From: Rhodobacterales bacterium HKCCE2091
GTDB taxonomy: Bacteria > Pseudomonadota > Alphaproteobacteria > Rhodobacterales > Rhodobacteraceae
DNA: 64,000 nt
Assembly: GCA_015689685.1 (NCBI GenBank)
Contig: WVSL01000007.1
Location: 1-64,000 of the forward strand
Direction: 5' to 3'
The number at the start of each line of letters is the position of its first letter. Position 1 is the first letter of the stretch. This document shows, in pieces, positions 43,243-50,244 of this stretch. Made by a program: the position numbers and the translations under genes. Under the pieces are notes generated by a model, which did no database searches, was not told the DNA's origin, and saw nothing but the letters and a program-made list of their open reading frames with translations.

Positions 43243-43272
43243 GAACAAAATGGGAATATTTATGCTTTGTTC
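43243..43272. promoter_or_regulatory. AT-rich inverted repeat between tag and EAL gene
   Basis: GAACAAA (43243-43249) and TTTGTTC (43266-43272) form a perfect 7-bp inverted repeat with a 16-base, AT-rich spacer in otherwise GC-rich DNA. It lies 45 bases upstream of tag and 48 bases upstream of the EAL gene. It is not a GTTC-N7-GTTC alphaproteobacterial SOS box. Confidence 0.4.
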
Positions 43273-43320
43273 ACCGTTCGCCCCCTAGCCTTCCGGCGTG
43301 ACCTGCAAGGAGGGACCGGC

Positions 43321-44163
43321 ATGAACGCCCGCATGTCCAAGATCGCCGAACCGCGCCTGGCCAGCCCGCTCGACTACGCGGTGCACGAACGCGGGGCGGC
43401 GGCGGTCGACATGGTGCGCCATGCCCTCGATGCCGGGAACGCGCGGCTCGCCTTCCAGCCGGTGATGAGCACGCGGGGCGACGGCCGGGTGGCCTTCTAC
43501 GAGGGCCTGATCCGGCTCATCGACCCGCAGGGCCGGGTCATCCCGGCGGCGGAATTCATGGGCAAGGTCGAGGACATGGAGCTTGGCCGCAAGATCGACT
43601 GCCGGGCGCTGTCGCTCGGGCTCAGGACCCTGCGCAACAACCCCGGCCTGCGGCTTTCGGTCAACCTCTCGGCCCGGTCGATCGGCTACCCCAAGTGGCT
43701 GTCGATCCTGCACAAGCACATCCGAAACCACCCCGACGTGGTCGAACGCCTGATCCTCGAGATCACCGAAAGCTCCGCCATGACCATGCCGGAGATCGTG
43801 ATCGCCTTCATGGCCGACCTGCAGCAGCACGGCGTCACCTTCGCGCTGGACGACTTCGGTGCCGGATTCACCTCGTTCCGCTACCTGCGCGACTTCTGCT
43901 TCGACATCCTGAAGATCGACGGCCAGTTCATCCGCGGCATCTCGGGCGACGCCGACAACCAGGTGCTCGTCTCCTCGCTCCTGTCCATCGCGCGGCACTT
44001 CGACATGCTCGCGGTCGCCGAGTCGGTGGAGGAGCAGGCGGACGCCGACTGGCTTGCCCGTGCGGGTGCCGACTGCCTCCAGGGGTATCTCTACGGCGCG
44101 CCGGTCATGCGGCCGATCTGGAACACGCCCGAAACCGCGGACCGGCACGCGCTCGCGGTCTGA
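43321..44163 (+). CDS. EAL-domain cyclic-di-GMP phosphodiesterase
   Basis: The 280-residue protein is essentially a lone EAL domain with a short N-terminus and no membrane or sensory domain. The catalytic set looks complete: Glu61 in the motif (here YEGLIRL instead of EAL), Asn115 in VNLSARS, Glu147 in EITE, Asp177-Asp178 in LDDFGAGFTSFRYLRDF, Lys198 in ILKIDGQF, and AESVEEQAD with DCLQGYLYG at the end. It is predicted to cleave c-di-GMP to pGpG in the cytoplasm. AAGGAGGG precedes ATG 43321. No diguanylate cyclase is nearby. Confidence 0.9.
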   Translation: MNARMSKIAEPRLASPLDYAVHERGAAAVDMVRHALDAGNARLAFQPVMSTRGDGRVAFYEGLIRLIDPQGRVIPAAEFMGKVEDMELGRKIDCRALSLGLRTLRNNPGLRLSVNLSARSIGYPKWLSILHKHIRNHPDVVERLILEITESSAMTMPEIVIAFMADLQQHGVTFALDDFGAGFTSFRYLRDFCFDILKIDGQFIRGISGDADNQVLVSSLLSIARHFDMLAVAESVEEQADADWLARAGADCLQGYLYGAPVMRPIWNTPETADRHALAV

Positions 44164-44339
44164 CACCGGCACGCGCGCGCCCCTTTCCCGACCGGCCCGG
44201 CTGACGCTGCGGCAACCCGCCTTGTTGCCTCGCGGTTGTGGCCGCGTCACGACACGCCTAACAATACGCCAAGACAGGTTTCGACCGCACCGGGCCCTCG
44301 AAGGGAGGGCGCCCGCTGCAAATCTGGAAAGGGAGTTCC

Positions 44340-45515
44340 ATGACCAATGTCGTGATCGCCTCGGCCGCCCGCACGCCGGTCGGCAGTTTTCTCGGTTCCT
44401 ACGCCAACGTCCCGGCGCACGACCTCGGCAAGACCGTGCTCGAGGCCGTGGTCGAACGGGCCGGCGTCGACAAGGGAGAGGTCTCCGAGACCATCCTGGG
44501 CCAGGTCCTGACCGCCGCGCAGGGGCAGAACCCCGCGCGCCAGGCGCATATCAACGCGGGCTTCCCGAAGGAAAGCGCCGCCTGGGGTATCAACCAGGTC
44601 TGCGGCTCGGGTCTCCGCGCCGTGGCGCTCGGGGCGCAGCACATCATGCTCGGCGATGCCACCATCGTCGTCGCGGGCGGGCAGGAGAACATGTCGATGA
44701 GCCCCCATGCCGCCGCCCTGCGCCAAGGGCAGAAGATGGGCGACATGAAGTACATTGACACGATGATCAGGGACGGCCTCTGGGATGCCTTCAACGGCTA
44801 CCACATGGGCCAGACCGCCGAGAACGTCGCGCAGCAGTGGCAGATCAGCCGCGAGGCGCAGGACGAGTTCGCCGTCGCCAGCCAGAACAAGGCCGAGGCC
44901 GCGCAGAAGGCCGGGAAGTTCGCCGACGAGATCGTTCCGGTCACGGTTCCGAACCGCAAGGGCGACATCGTCGTGGACCAGGACGAGTACATCCGCCACG
45001 GCGCGACGATCGAGGCGATGCAGAAGCTGAAGCCCGCCTTCACCAAGGACGGCAGCGTCACTGCCGCAAACGCCTCGGGCCTGAATGACGGCGCCGCCGC
45101 CACCCTGCTGATGTCCGCCGAGGAGGCCGAGCGCCGCGGGATCGAACCGCTCGCCCGGATCGCCAGCTACGCCACCGCCGGCCTCGACCCGTCGATCATG
45201 GGTGTCGGCCCGATCTACGCGAGCCGCAAGGCGCTGGAAAAGGCCGGCTGGAAGGTCGAGGATCTCGATCTGGTGGAGGCCAACGAGGCCTTTGCCGCGC
45301 AGGCCTGTGCCGTGAACAAGGACATGGGGTGGGACCCCGCGATCGTGAACGTGAACGGCGGCGCCATCGCCATCGGTCACCCGATCGGCGCGTCCGGCGC
45401 CCGCGTGCTCAACACGCTCCTGTTCGAGATGAAACGCCGCGACGCGAAGAAGGGCCTCGCCACGCTCTGCATCGGCGGCGGCATGGGCGTCGCCGTCTGC
45501 GTCGAACGCCCGTAA
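44340..45515 (+). CDS. phaA: Acetyl-CoA acetyltransferase (beta-ketothiolase)
   Basis: The 391-residue thiolase has the complete catalytic set: nucleophile Cys88 in [11 protein letters not shown], His347 in GHPIGASG and Cys377 in CIGGGMG. It condenses two acetyl-CoA to acetoacetyl-CoA. Directly downstream is an acetoacetyl-CoA reductase, so the pair provides 3-hydroxybutyryl-CoA for polyhydroxybutyrate. phaC and depolymerase genes are not in the window. GGGAG stands before ATG 44340. The 176-base upstream gap shows no further gene. Confidence 0.95.
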   Translation: MTNVVIASAARTPVGSFLGSYANVPAHDLGKTVLEAVVERAGVDKGEVSETILGQVLTAAQGQNPARQAHINAGFPKESAAWGINQVCGSGLRAVALGAQHIMLGDATIVVAGGQENMSMSPHAAALRQGQKMGDMKYIDTMIRDGLWDAFNGYHMGQTAENVAQQWQISREAQDEFAVASQNKAEAAQKAGKFADEIVPVTVPNRKGDIVVDQDEYIRHGATIEAMQKLKPAFTKDGSVTAANASGLNDGAAATLLMSAEEAERRGIEPLARIASYATAGLDPSIMGVGPIYASRKALEKAGWKVEDLDLVEANEAFAAQACAVNKDMGWDPAIVNVNGGAIAIGHPIGASGARVLNTLLFEMKRRDAKKGLATLCIGGGMGVAVCVERP

Positions 45516-45526
45516 ACGCCACGCTT

Positions 45527-45551
45527 GGCGGCGCAATTATGTTGCGCCGCC
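45527..45551 (+). other. Perfect intercistronic stem-loop between phaA and phaB
   Basis: GGCGGCGCAA-TTATG-TTGCGCCGCC is a perfect 10-bp stem with a 5-base loop, 11 bases after phaA, without a T run. It may protect the phaA 3' end or lower read-through into phaB. Confidence 0.65.
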
Positions 45552-45600
45552 GGGTGTCAGGACGTTACAAGAATTTCAAGACCAACGGAGGAGGGAGATC

Positions 45601-46323
45601 ATGGGGCGTGTCGCACTCGTGACCGGAGGCTCGCGCGGCATCGGCGAGGCCATTTCGAAGGCGTTGAAGGCGGAGGGCTACGCGGTCGCCGCGACCTATG
45701 CCGGCAACGACGAAAAGGCAAAGGCGTTCACCGAAGCCACGGGCATCAAGACCTACAAGTGGAACGTGGCCGACTACGAATCGTCCAAGGCCGGGATCGC
45801 GCAGGTGGAGGCCGACCTCGGCCCGATCGACACGGTGGTCGCGAATGCCGGCATCACCCGTGACGCGATGTTCCACCGGATGACGCCCGAACAGTGGAAG
45901 GAAGTCATCGACACCAACCTGACCGGCGTCTTCAACACCGTCCACCCGGTCTGGCCGGGCCTGCGCGAGCGCAAGTTCGGGCGGATCATCGTGATCTCGT
46001 CGATCAACGGGCAGAAGGGCCAGGCGGGCCAGGTCAACTACGCCGCGACCAAGGCGGGCGACCTCGGCATCGTGAAGTCGCTGGCACAGGAGGGCGCGCG
46101 CGCGGGCATCACCGCGAACGCGATCTGCCCGGGCTACATCGGCACCGAAATGGTGATGGCGATCGACGAGTCGGTCCGCGAGAAGATCATCGCCGGGATC
46201 CCGGCGGGCCGTCTCGGGACGCCCGAGGAAATCGCCCGCTGCGTCGTGTTCCTCGCCTCTGAGGACTCCGGCTTCATCAACGGGTCCACGATTTCCGCGA
46301 ACGGCGCGCAGTTCTTCGTCTGA
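45601..46323 (+). CDS. phaB: Acetoacetyl-CoA reductase (NADPH)
   Basis: The 240-residue short-chain dehydrogenase has the cofactor motif TGGSRGIG at residues 8-15 and the catalytic Ser (VISSING, residues 131-137), Tyr147 and Lys151 in NYAATKAG. It reduces acetoacetyl-CoA to (R)-3-hydroxybutyryl-CoA. ICPGYIGTEMV and the C-terminal GSTISANGAQFFV match PhaB. GGAGGAGGGAG precedes the ATG. It follows phaA by 85 bases with a stem-loop between. Confidence 0.95.
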   Translation: MGRVALVTGGSRGIGEAISKALKAEGYAVAATYAGNDEKAKAFTEATGIKTYKWNVADYESSKAGIAQVEADLGPIDTVVANAGITRDAMFHRMTPEQWKEVIDTNLTGVFNTVHPVWPGLRERKFGRIIVISSINGQKGQAGQVNYAATKAGDLGIVKSLAQEGARAGITANAICPGYIGTEMVMAIDESVREKIIAGIPAGRLGTPEEIARCVVFLASEDSGFINGSTISANGAQFFV

Positions 46324-46331
46324 CGCGCAAG

Positions 46332-46353
46332 GGGCGGGCCGAACGGCCCGCCC
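46332..46353. terminator. Bidirectional hairpin between phaB and a small minus-strand gene
   Basis: GGGCGGGCC-GAAC-GGCCCGCCC is a perfect 9-bp stem with a 4-base loop. It lies 8 bases after phaB and 11 bases after the convergent 50-residue gene. No T run follows on either strand. Confidence 0.6.
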
Positions 46354-46364
46354 GTATCACCGGA

Positions 46365-46517
46365 TCAGGCGCGGCGCGCCGCGGTCGGGCGGGTCCGGAT
46401 CATCCGCGCGATGGCGCGGCCGAACGAGGCAACACCCTCACGGACGAACTTGGCGCGCTCCTGGTGGGCGCGGACGATCACTGCGTCGATTTCCGACTGG
46501 CTCGGCATGTTGAACAT
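46365..46517 (-). CDS. Small 50-residue basic helical protein
   Basis: This 50-residue protein starts MFNMPSQSEIDAVIVRAHQE and ends with the basic tail RMIRTRPTAARRA. AGGAG lies 8 bases before the ATG, and codon third positions are strongly G/C, both of which support translation. It is predicted to be one amphipathic helix and a disordered basic tail. It resembles in style the many small Arg-rich proteins of Rhodobacterales, some of which bind RNA (DUF1127 group), but I see no clear DUF1127 motif. The function is unknown. Confidence 0.55.
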   Translation of the reverse strand: MFNMPSQSEIDAVIVRAHQERAKFVREGVASFGRAIARMIRTRPTAARRA

Positions 46518-46824
46518 CTTTCAGGCTCCTGCTTGCGCATTGGGCCTCCCCTGACGGTCATATGGCAGCAAATGCTGCGCTGCAGAACCGCCAAGATCGA
46601 AAACCGAGGTTGCGTGGAGTGCAGGGCAGCCTGATGGCGAGTTAACCAGCGCCAGACCTGTTTGGCGTTCGCGGAACGCTCCCGGATCGCACCCGGAATC
46701 GCATTGCGCACCCCTGCTGCATTAGATGGACACGGCGTTCGGGAGCCATTGGGGTCGACTGCCGGGATTGGTTCTCGGGAACAAGCCCTGTTGCGGCGGC
46801 CACGGGAGGTGCGCGTTCTCGGCC

Positions 46825-47097
46825 ATGACGAACACACGATCGACCCGGCCTTTCGCGGGGGTGGGGATGGTGCTCGGCCCGGGCTTCGCTGACAACACCG
46901 GATCTGGCCGAAGGGCAGCCGATTGCGCCGTGCGATCCGGGCAAGGCTACCGATGCGGATTACCGGTTCTTCTGCGCCGAGAGGGGAACGAGACTCGCGC
47001 CGAAATCACCGCTTGCCTCGACCGGCAAAAAGGCGAGGTGCAGTCGGATGCCGATCCGACGAAGGGCCGGCGGATGATCCCCGCCGGCGCCGGCTGA
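46825..47097 (+). pseudogene. Possible decayed gene for a small secreted Cys-rich-repeat-like protein
   Basis: The 598 bases from 46518 to 47115 hold no intact gene that I recognise and look less G/C-biased than the surroundings. Within them, three pieces in different frames read as coding: MTNTRSTRPFAGVGMVLGPG (from ATG 46825), DLAEGQPIAPCDPGKATDAD with YRFFCAE (near 46901-46981), and GNETRAEITACLDRQKGEVQ (to 47050). Joined by two frame changes they resemble a short signal-bearing protein with C...DxxxFC...ACL pattern as in Cys-rich-repeat proteins (PF00839). This may be a pseudogene, sequencing errors, or chance. The part 46518-46824 shows nothing further to me. Confidence 0.3.
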
Positions 47098-47115
47098 CCG
47101 GTTCCGAGGGCCGCC

Positions 47116-47280
47116 TCAGGCTTCGAGGCGTCGGATTTCCTCTTTCAACCGGAGTTTCTCTTTCTTGAGCTCTCGCACATCGAGATCGTCGATGCCGGGC
47201 ATTCTCTGTACTTGGTCTACTTGTTCCGAGAGGGCCTGGTGCTTTTTCCGAAGTTCATGAAGATGTGCGCCGAGCGACAT
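47116..47280 (-). CDS. YdcH family protein (DUF465)
   Basis: The 54-residue protein is a predicted helical hairpin: HLHELRKKHQALSEQVDQVQ, a short turn with PGIDDLDV, and RELKKEKLRLKEEIRRLEA. This is the DUF465/YdcH pattern, small proteins of unknown function widespread in Proteobacteria. GAGGAGGA lies upstream of the ATG. It stands 116 bases downstream of the methyltransferase gene. Confidence 0.88.
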   Translation of the reverse strand: MSLGAHLHELRKKHQALSEQVDQVQRMPGIDDLDVRELKKEKLRLKEEIRRLEA

Positions 47281-47396
47281 CAGCGATCCTCCTCTCTGTG
47301 TGACAAAGGCATGAACAGGGAAGCACAAGTCGGCCCACGAGTCACGGAGCCGTTGCGTCGCAATCTCCGGGATCGGCGAAATCCTGTGGGCGGAGT

Positions 47397-48164
47397 TCAG
47401 CGCAGGTTCGGCTCGTGCCAGTCGAGCGCAGCGCCGCCGCGCAGGATCGCGGTCGCCGCGGCGCTGTAGTCGTCGCGGTCGCCCCCGTGCGCGGGACCGT
47501 CGTGCAGGACCAGTGGCGGCAGCAGCCGTGTTTCCCCGCCCCCGCCCTTTCGCGCCTTCAGGATCACCCGGCCCGCGTCGCGCCCGGCGCGCGCGGCGAG
47601 CGGCAAGAGCGCGATGCTGCCGAAGCCGTCGAGGTCCCGGATCAGGTCGGCCAGCCGCCCCGCCGGGAAGATCGCTGTCAGCCATCCCTTCGGCCGCAGC
47701 CTGCGGCGCGCGGCACCGGTCCACGCGGACAGCGGCGTTTCCTCCGACCGCGCAGCGGCGCGGGTCCGGTCGGGCGACCGGGGTCCGCGCCCGCCCGCGA
47801 AGAAGGGCGGGTTCATCATGACGTGGTCGAATGTGCGTCCCCGCAGCCCTCGCGGCAGATCGGCGATGTCCGCCGCGACGGCCTCGAACGGCAGCCCGAG
47901 TTCGGCGGCGTTGTGATTGGCGAGCGCGGCCATTTCCGGCTGCCGTTCCACGCCCGTGACCGTGGAACCCTCCACCCGCGCGGCGAGGCAGAGCCCCGCG
48001 ACGCCCGCCCCGCAACCGAGATCGAGGACCGTATCCCCCGGCCGGGCCGTGCAGGCGGCGGCCAGAAGCACGGTGTCCGACCCGGAACGATAGCCGCGCG
48101 CGGGCTGCCAGACCCGCAGTCGCCCGCCGAGAAACTCGTCCCGGACGAGCTCTGCCTCGGTCAT
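47397..48164 (-). CDS. TrmN6-like tRNA1(Val) adenine N6-methyltransferase family protein
   Basis: The 255-residue SAM-dependent methyltransferase has the SAM motif VLDLGCGAGVAGLCLAARV near residue 46 and the N6-adenine motif MMNPPFFAGG near residue 116. The N-terminal part FLGGRLRVWQPARGYRSGSDTVLLAAA matches the TrmN6 (YfiC) group, which methylates A37 of tRNA1(Val). The exact target is inferred. It starts in an ATGA overlap with the DUF2007 gene upstream. Confidence 0.85.
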   Translation of the reverse strand: MTEAELVRDEFLGGRLRVWQPARGYRSGSDTVLLAAACTARPGDTVLDLGCGAGVAGLCLAARVEGSTVTGVERQPEMAALANHNAAELGLPFEAVAADIADLPRGLRGRTFDHVMMNPPFFAGGRGPRSPDRTRAAARSEETPLSAWTGAARRRLRPKGWLTAIFPAGRLADLIRDLDGFGSIALLPLAARAGRDAGRVILKARKGGGGETRLLPPLVLHDGPAHGGDRDDYSAAATAILRGGAALDWHEPNLR

Positions 48165-48376
48165 TCAAGAACCGGCAGATCGTTGTCCCGCAGGGCGATA
48201 CGGGCGGCGTCGGCGTCGTCCGCGCGGACCATCAGGCGCCGCGGCAGAAGGCCGATAGACCCCTCGAGGACGCTCATATGGACGTCCATCTCGAACACCT
48301 CTATATCCTCGCCAGCCAGGATGGCCTTTGCGAAGGCGATCACGGTCGGGTCGGTCGAGCGAAGGATTTCCTGCAT
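48161..48376 (-). CDS. DUF2007 domain protein
   Basis: The 71-residue protein begins MQEILRSTDPTVIAFAKAIL, with GEDIEVFEMDVHMSVLEGSIG and LPRRLMVRADDADAARIAL. This is the DUF2007 pattern (putative signal-transducing protein; often GlnB-like ferredoxin fold). The ATG at 48376 was chosen as the family start; longer in-frame starts cover the divergent ispB promoter. Its end overlaps the methyltransferase start. It is divergent from the prenyl synthase, 52 bases away. Confidence 0.85.
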   Translation of the reverse strand: MQEILRSTDPTVIAFAKAILAGEDIEVFEMDVHMSVLEGSIGLLPRRLMVRADDADAARIALRDNDLPVLE

Positions 48377-48428
48377 GGCCGCGCATTTAGGCCGCGCGCC
48401 GGCCATTGTCGAGAGAGGGAGCGTCGAC

Positions 48429-49430
48429 ATGTGCCTCGACGAGGTCCGTTCCAAGCCGCACGAGCGCCTGAGCGCGCACCTGTCCGACGACCTCGACGCC
48501 GTCAACCGGCTGATCCGGGAGCGGATGCAGTCGGAACACGCGCCGCGCATTCCCGAGGTCACCGCGCACCTTGTCGAGGCCGGGGGCAAACGCATCCGTC
48601 CGCTTCTGACGCTCGCCGCCGCGCGGCTCTGCGGCTACGACGGCGAGATGCACCGGCTCCTGGCCGCGACGGTGGAGTTCATCCATACCGCGACGCTCCT
48701 GCACGACGACGTGGTGGATGAAAGCGAGCAGCGCCGGGGTCGGCCGACCGCGAACCTTCTTTGGGACAACCAGTCGAGCGTGCTGGTCGGCGACTATCTC
48801 TTCGCCAAGGCCTTCCTGCTGATGGTCGAGACCGGGTCGATCCGGATCCTCGAGATCCTGTCCCGCGCCGCCGCGACGATCGCGGAGGGCGAGGTGCTGC
48901 AGCTTTCCGTCGCCCGCGACCTGAGCACCGGCGAGGATGTCTATTCCAAGGTCATCCGCGGCAAGACCGCCGCGCTGTTCGAGGCCGCGACCGAGGTCGG
49001 CGGCGTCGTCGCGGGCGCCCCCGAGGAACAGGTCGCGGGGCTCGCGGGCTACGGCGACGCGCTCGGCATGGCGTTCCAGGTGGTCGACGACCTGCTCGAC
49101 TGGGGCGGCACGTCCGGCGAGATGGGCAAGAACACCGGCGACGACTTCCGCGAATGCAAGATCACGCTGCCGGTGATCCGCGCGGTCGCCCGCGCCGACG
49201 CCGACGAACGCGCGTTCTGGGAACGCACCATCGGCAAGGGACGGCAGGAAGACGGCGACCTCGAGATCGCGCGCGGGCTCCTGGTCCGCCACGGCGCGCT
49301 CGCGGAAACGCGGCAGGTCGCGCTGGATTATGCCGCCCGGGCGAAGGCGGCGCTCGCGCCGCTTCCGGCGGGCGAGTTGCGCGACATGCTGTCTGACCTC
49401 GCGGATTTCGTCGTCGCCCGGATCAGCTGA
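48429..49430 (+). CDS. ispB: Polyprenyl diphosphate synthase (octa/deca-prenyl, quinone side chain)
   Basis: The 333-residue trans-prenyltransferase has the first Asp-rich motif LLHDDVVDESEQRRG near residue 97 and the second VVDDLLDW near residue 220. GGKRIRPLLTLAAARLCGYDG, IHTATLLHD and IRGKTAALFEAATEVGG fit the long-chain (C40-C50) class. It makes the ubiquinone side chain. Chain length cannot be read with certainty; alphaproteobacteria commonly use C50. GAGAGGGAG precedes ATG 48429. The stop region overlaps ispE by 8 bases. Confidence 0.92.
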   Translation: MCLDEVRSKPHERLSAHLSDDLDAVNRLIRERMQSEHAPRIPEVTAHLVEAGGKRIRPLLTLAAARLCGYDGEMHRLLAATVEFIHTATLLHDDVVDESEQRRGRPTANLLWDNQSSVLVGDYLFAKAFLLMVETGSIRILEILSRAAATIAEGEVLQLSVARDLSTGEDVYSKVIRGKTAALFEAATEVGGVVAGAPEEQVAGLAGYGDALGMAFQVVDDLLDWGGTSGEMGKNTGDDFRECKITLPVIRAVARADADERAFWERTIGKGRQEDGDLEIARGLLVRHGALAETRQVALDYAARAKAALAPLPAGELRDMLSDLADFVVARIS

Positions 49431-50244
49431 GGATCGGCGCCGCGGCGACCCACCAGCCCGGCCGGTCGAGACGTTTCGCCGCGTCGGATGCCTCAGCCTC
49501 CGCCCCGAACAGCCCGAAACAGGTTGCGCCGGACCCGCTCATCCGCGCGATCAAGCACCCCGCCTGGTCCGACAGCGCCGCCAGCGTTTCCCCGATCTCG
49601 GGCGCCAGTTCGCGTGCCGGCGCTTCGAGGTCGTTGCGCTGCCGGGCGAGCCAGTCGATGAACGACGGCACGTCCCGCCATTCCGGCGGCTCCAGCGGCG
49701 GGTTGCCGACCGTCCGGAGCGCGGCGAAGCAGGCCCCGGTCGGGACCGCCACGCCGGGATTGACCAGCACGAGCCACAGCGGCGGCAGTTTCGGCACCGG
49801 CACGAGCTCCTCCCCGATCCCCCGCATCCGCGCCGGCACGCCTGCGACGCACACCGGCACGTCCGCACCGAGCGCCAGCGTCTGCGCCGGTTCCGGAACG
49901 GCCGCGCCCGACAGGCGGGACAGCCCGCGCAGGGTCGCCGCCGCATCCGCCGATCCGCCACCGATCCCCGCTGCGTGGGGCAGGTTCTTTTCCAGCGTGA
50001 TCCGCGCGGTCGCGCCCGGCATCAGGCCGGCCGCGTGCAGGACGAGGTTTCCGGGTCCCGTCGGCACGCCTTGGGCGAACGGCCCCGTGACGGCGAGCGT
50101 GGTTTCCGGTGTCGGGACGAAATCCAGCACGTCGCCCACGCCCGCGAATACCACGAGGCTGTCGAGCAGGTGATACCCGTCCGACCGCCGCCCGGTGACG
50201 TGGAGCGCGAGGTTGACCTTGGCCGGAGCGAACTCCCGGATCAC
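49423..50244 (-). CDS. ispE: 4-diphosphocytidyl-2-C-methyl-D-erythritol kinase
   Basis: The 273-residue GHMP kinase of the MEP isoprenoid pathway starts at GTG 50244 in a GTGA overlap with the upstream TPR gene. The N-terminus IREFAPAKVNLALHVTGRRSDGYHLLDSLVVF has the conserved Lys of IspE. The ATP loop LPHAAGIGGGSADAAATLRGL lies near residue 90 and ALGADVPVCVAG with the catalytic Asp near 132. Its final codons overlap the convergent ispB in the palindrome TCAGCTGA, which supplies both stops. Confidence 0.93.
   Translation of the reverse strand: MIREFAPAKVNLALHVTGRRSDGYHLLDSLVVFAGVGDVLDFVPTPETTLAVTGPFAQGVPTGPGNLVLHAAGLMPGATARITLEKNLPHAAGIGGGSADAAATLRGLSRLSGAAVPEPAQTLALGADVPVCVAGVPARMRGIGEELVPVPKLPPLWLVLVNPGVAVPTGACFAALRTVGNPPLEPPEWRDVPSFIDWLARQRNDLEAPARELAPEIGETLAALSDQAGCLIARMSGSGATCFGLFGAEAEASDAAKRLDRPGWWVAAAPILS

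Noticed and set aside
46726-47097. 123-codon plus-strand open frame taken as an intact gene
   Set aside because: Its first third has no coding character, and the conserved-looking parts change frame, so it is reported as a possible pseudogene instead.
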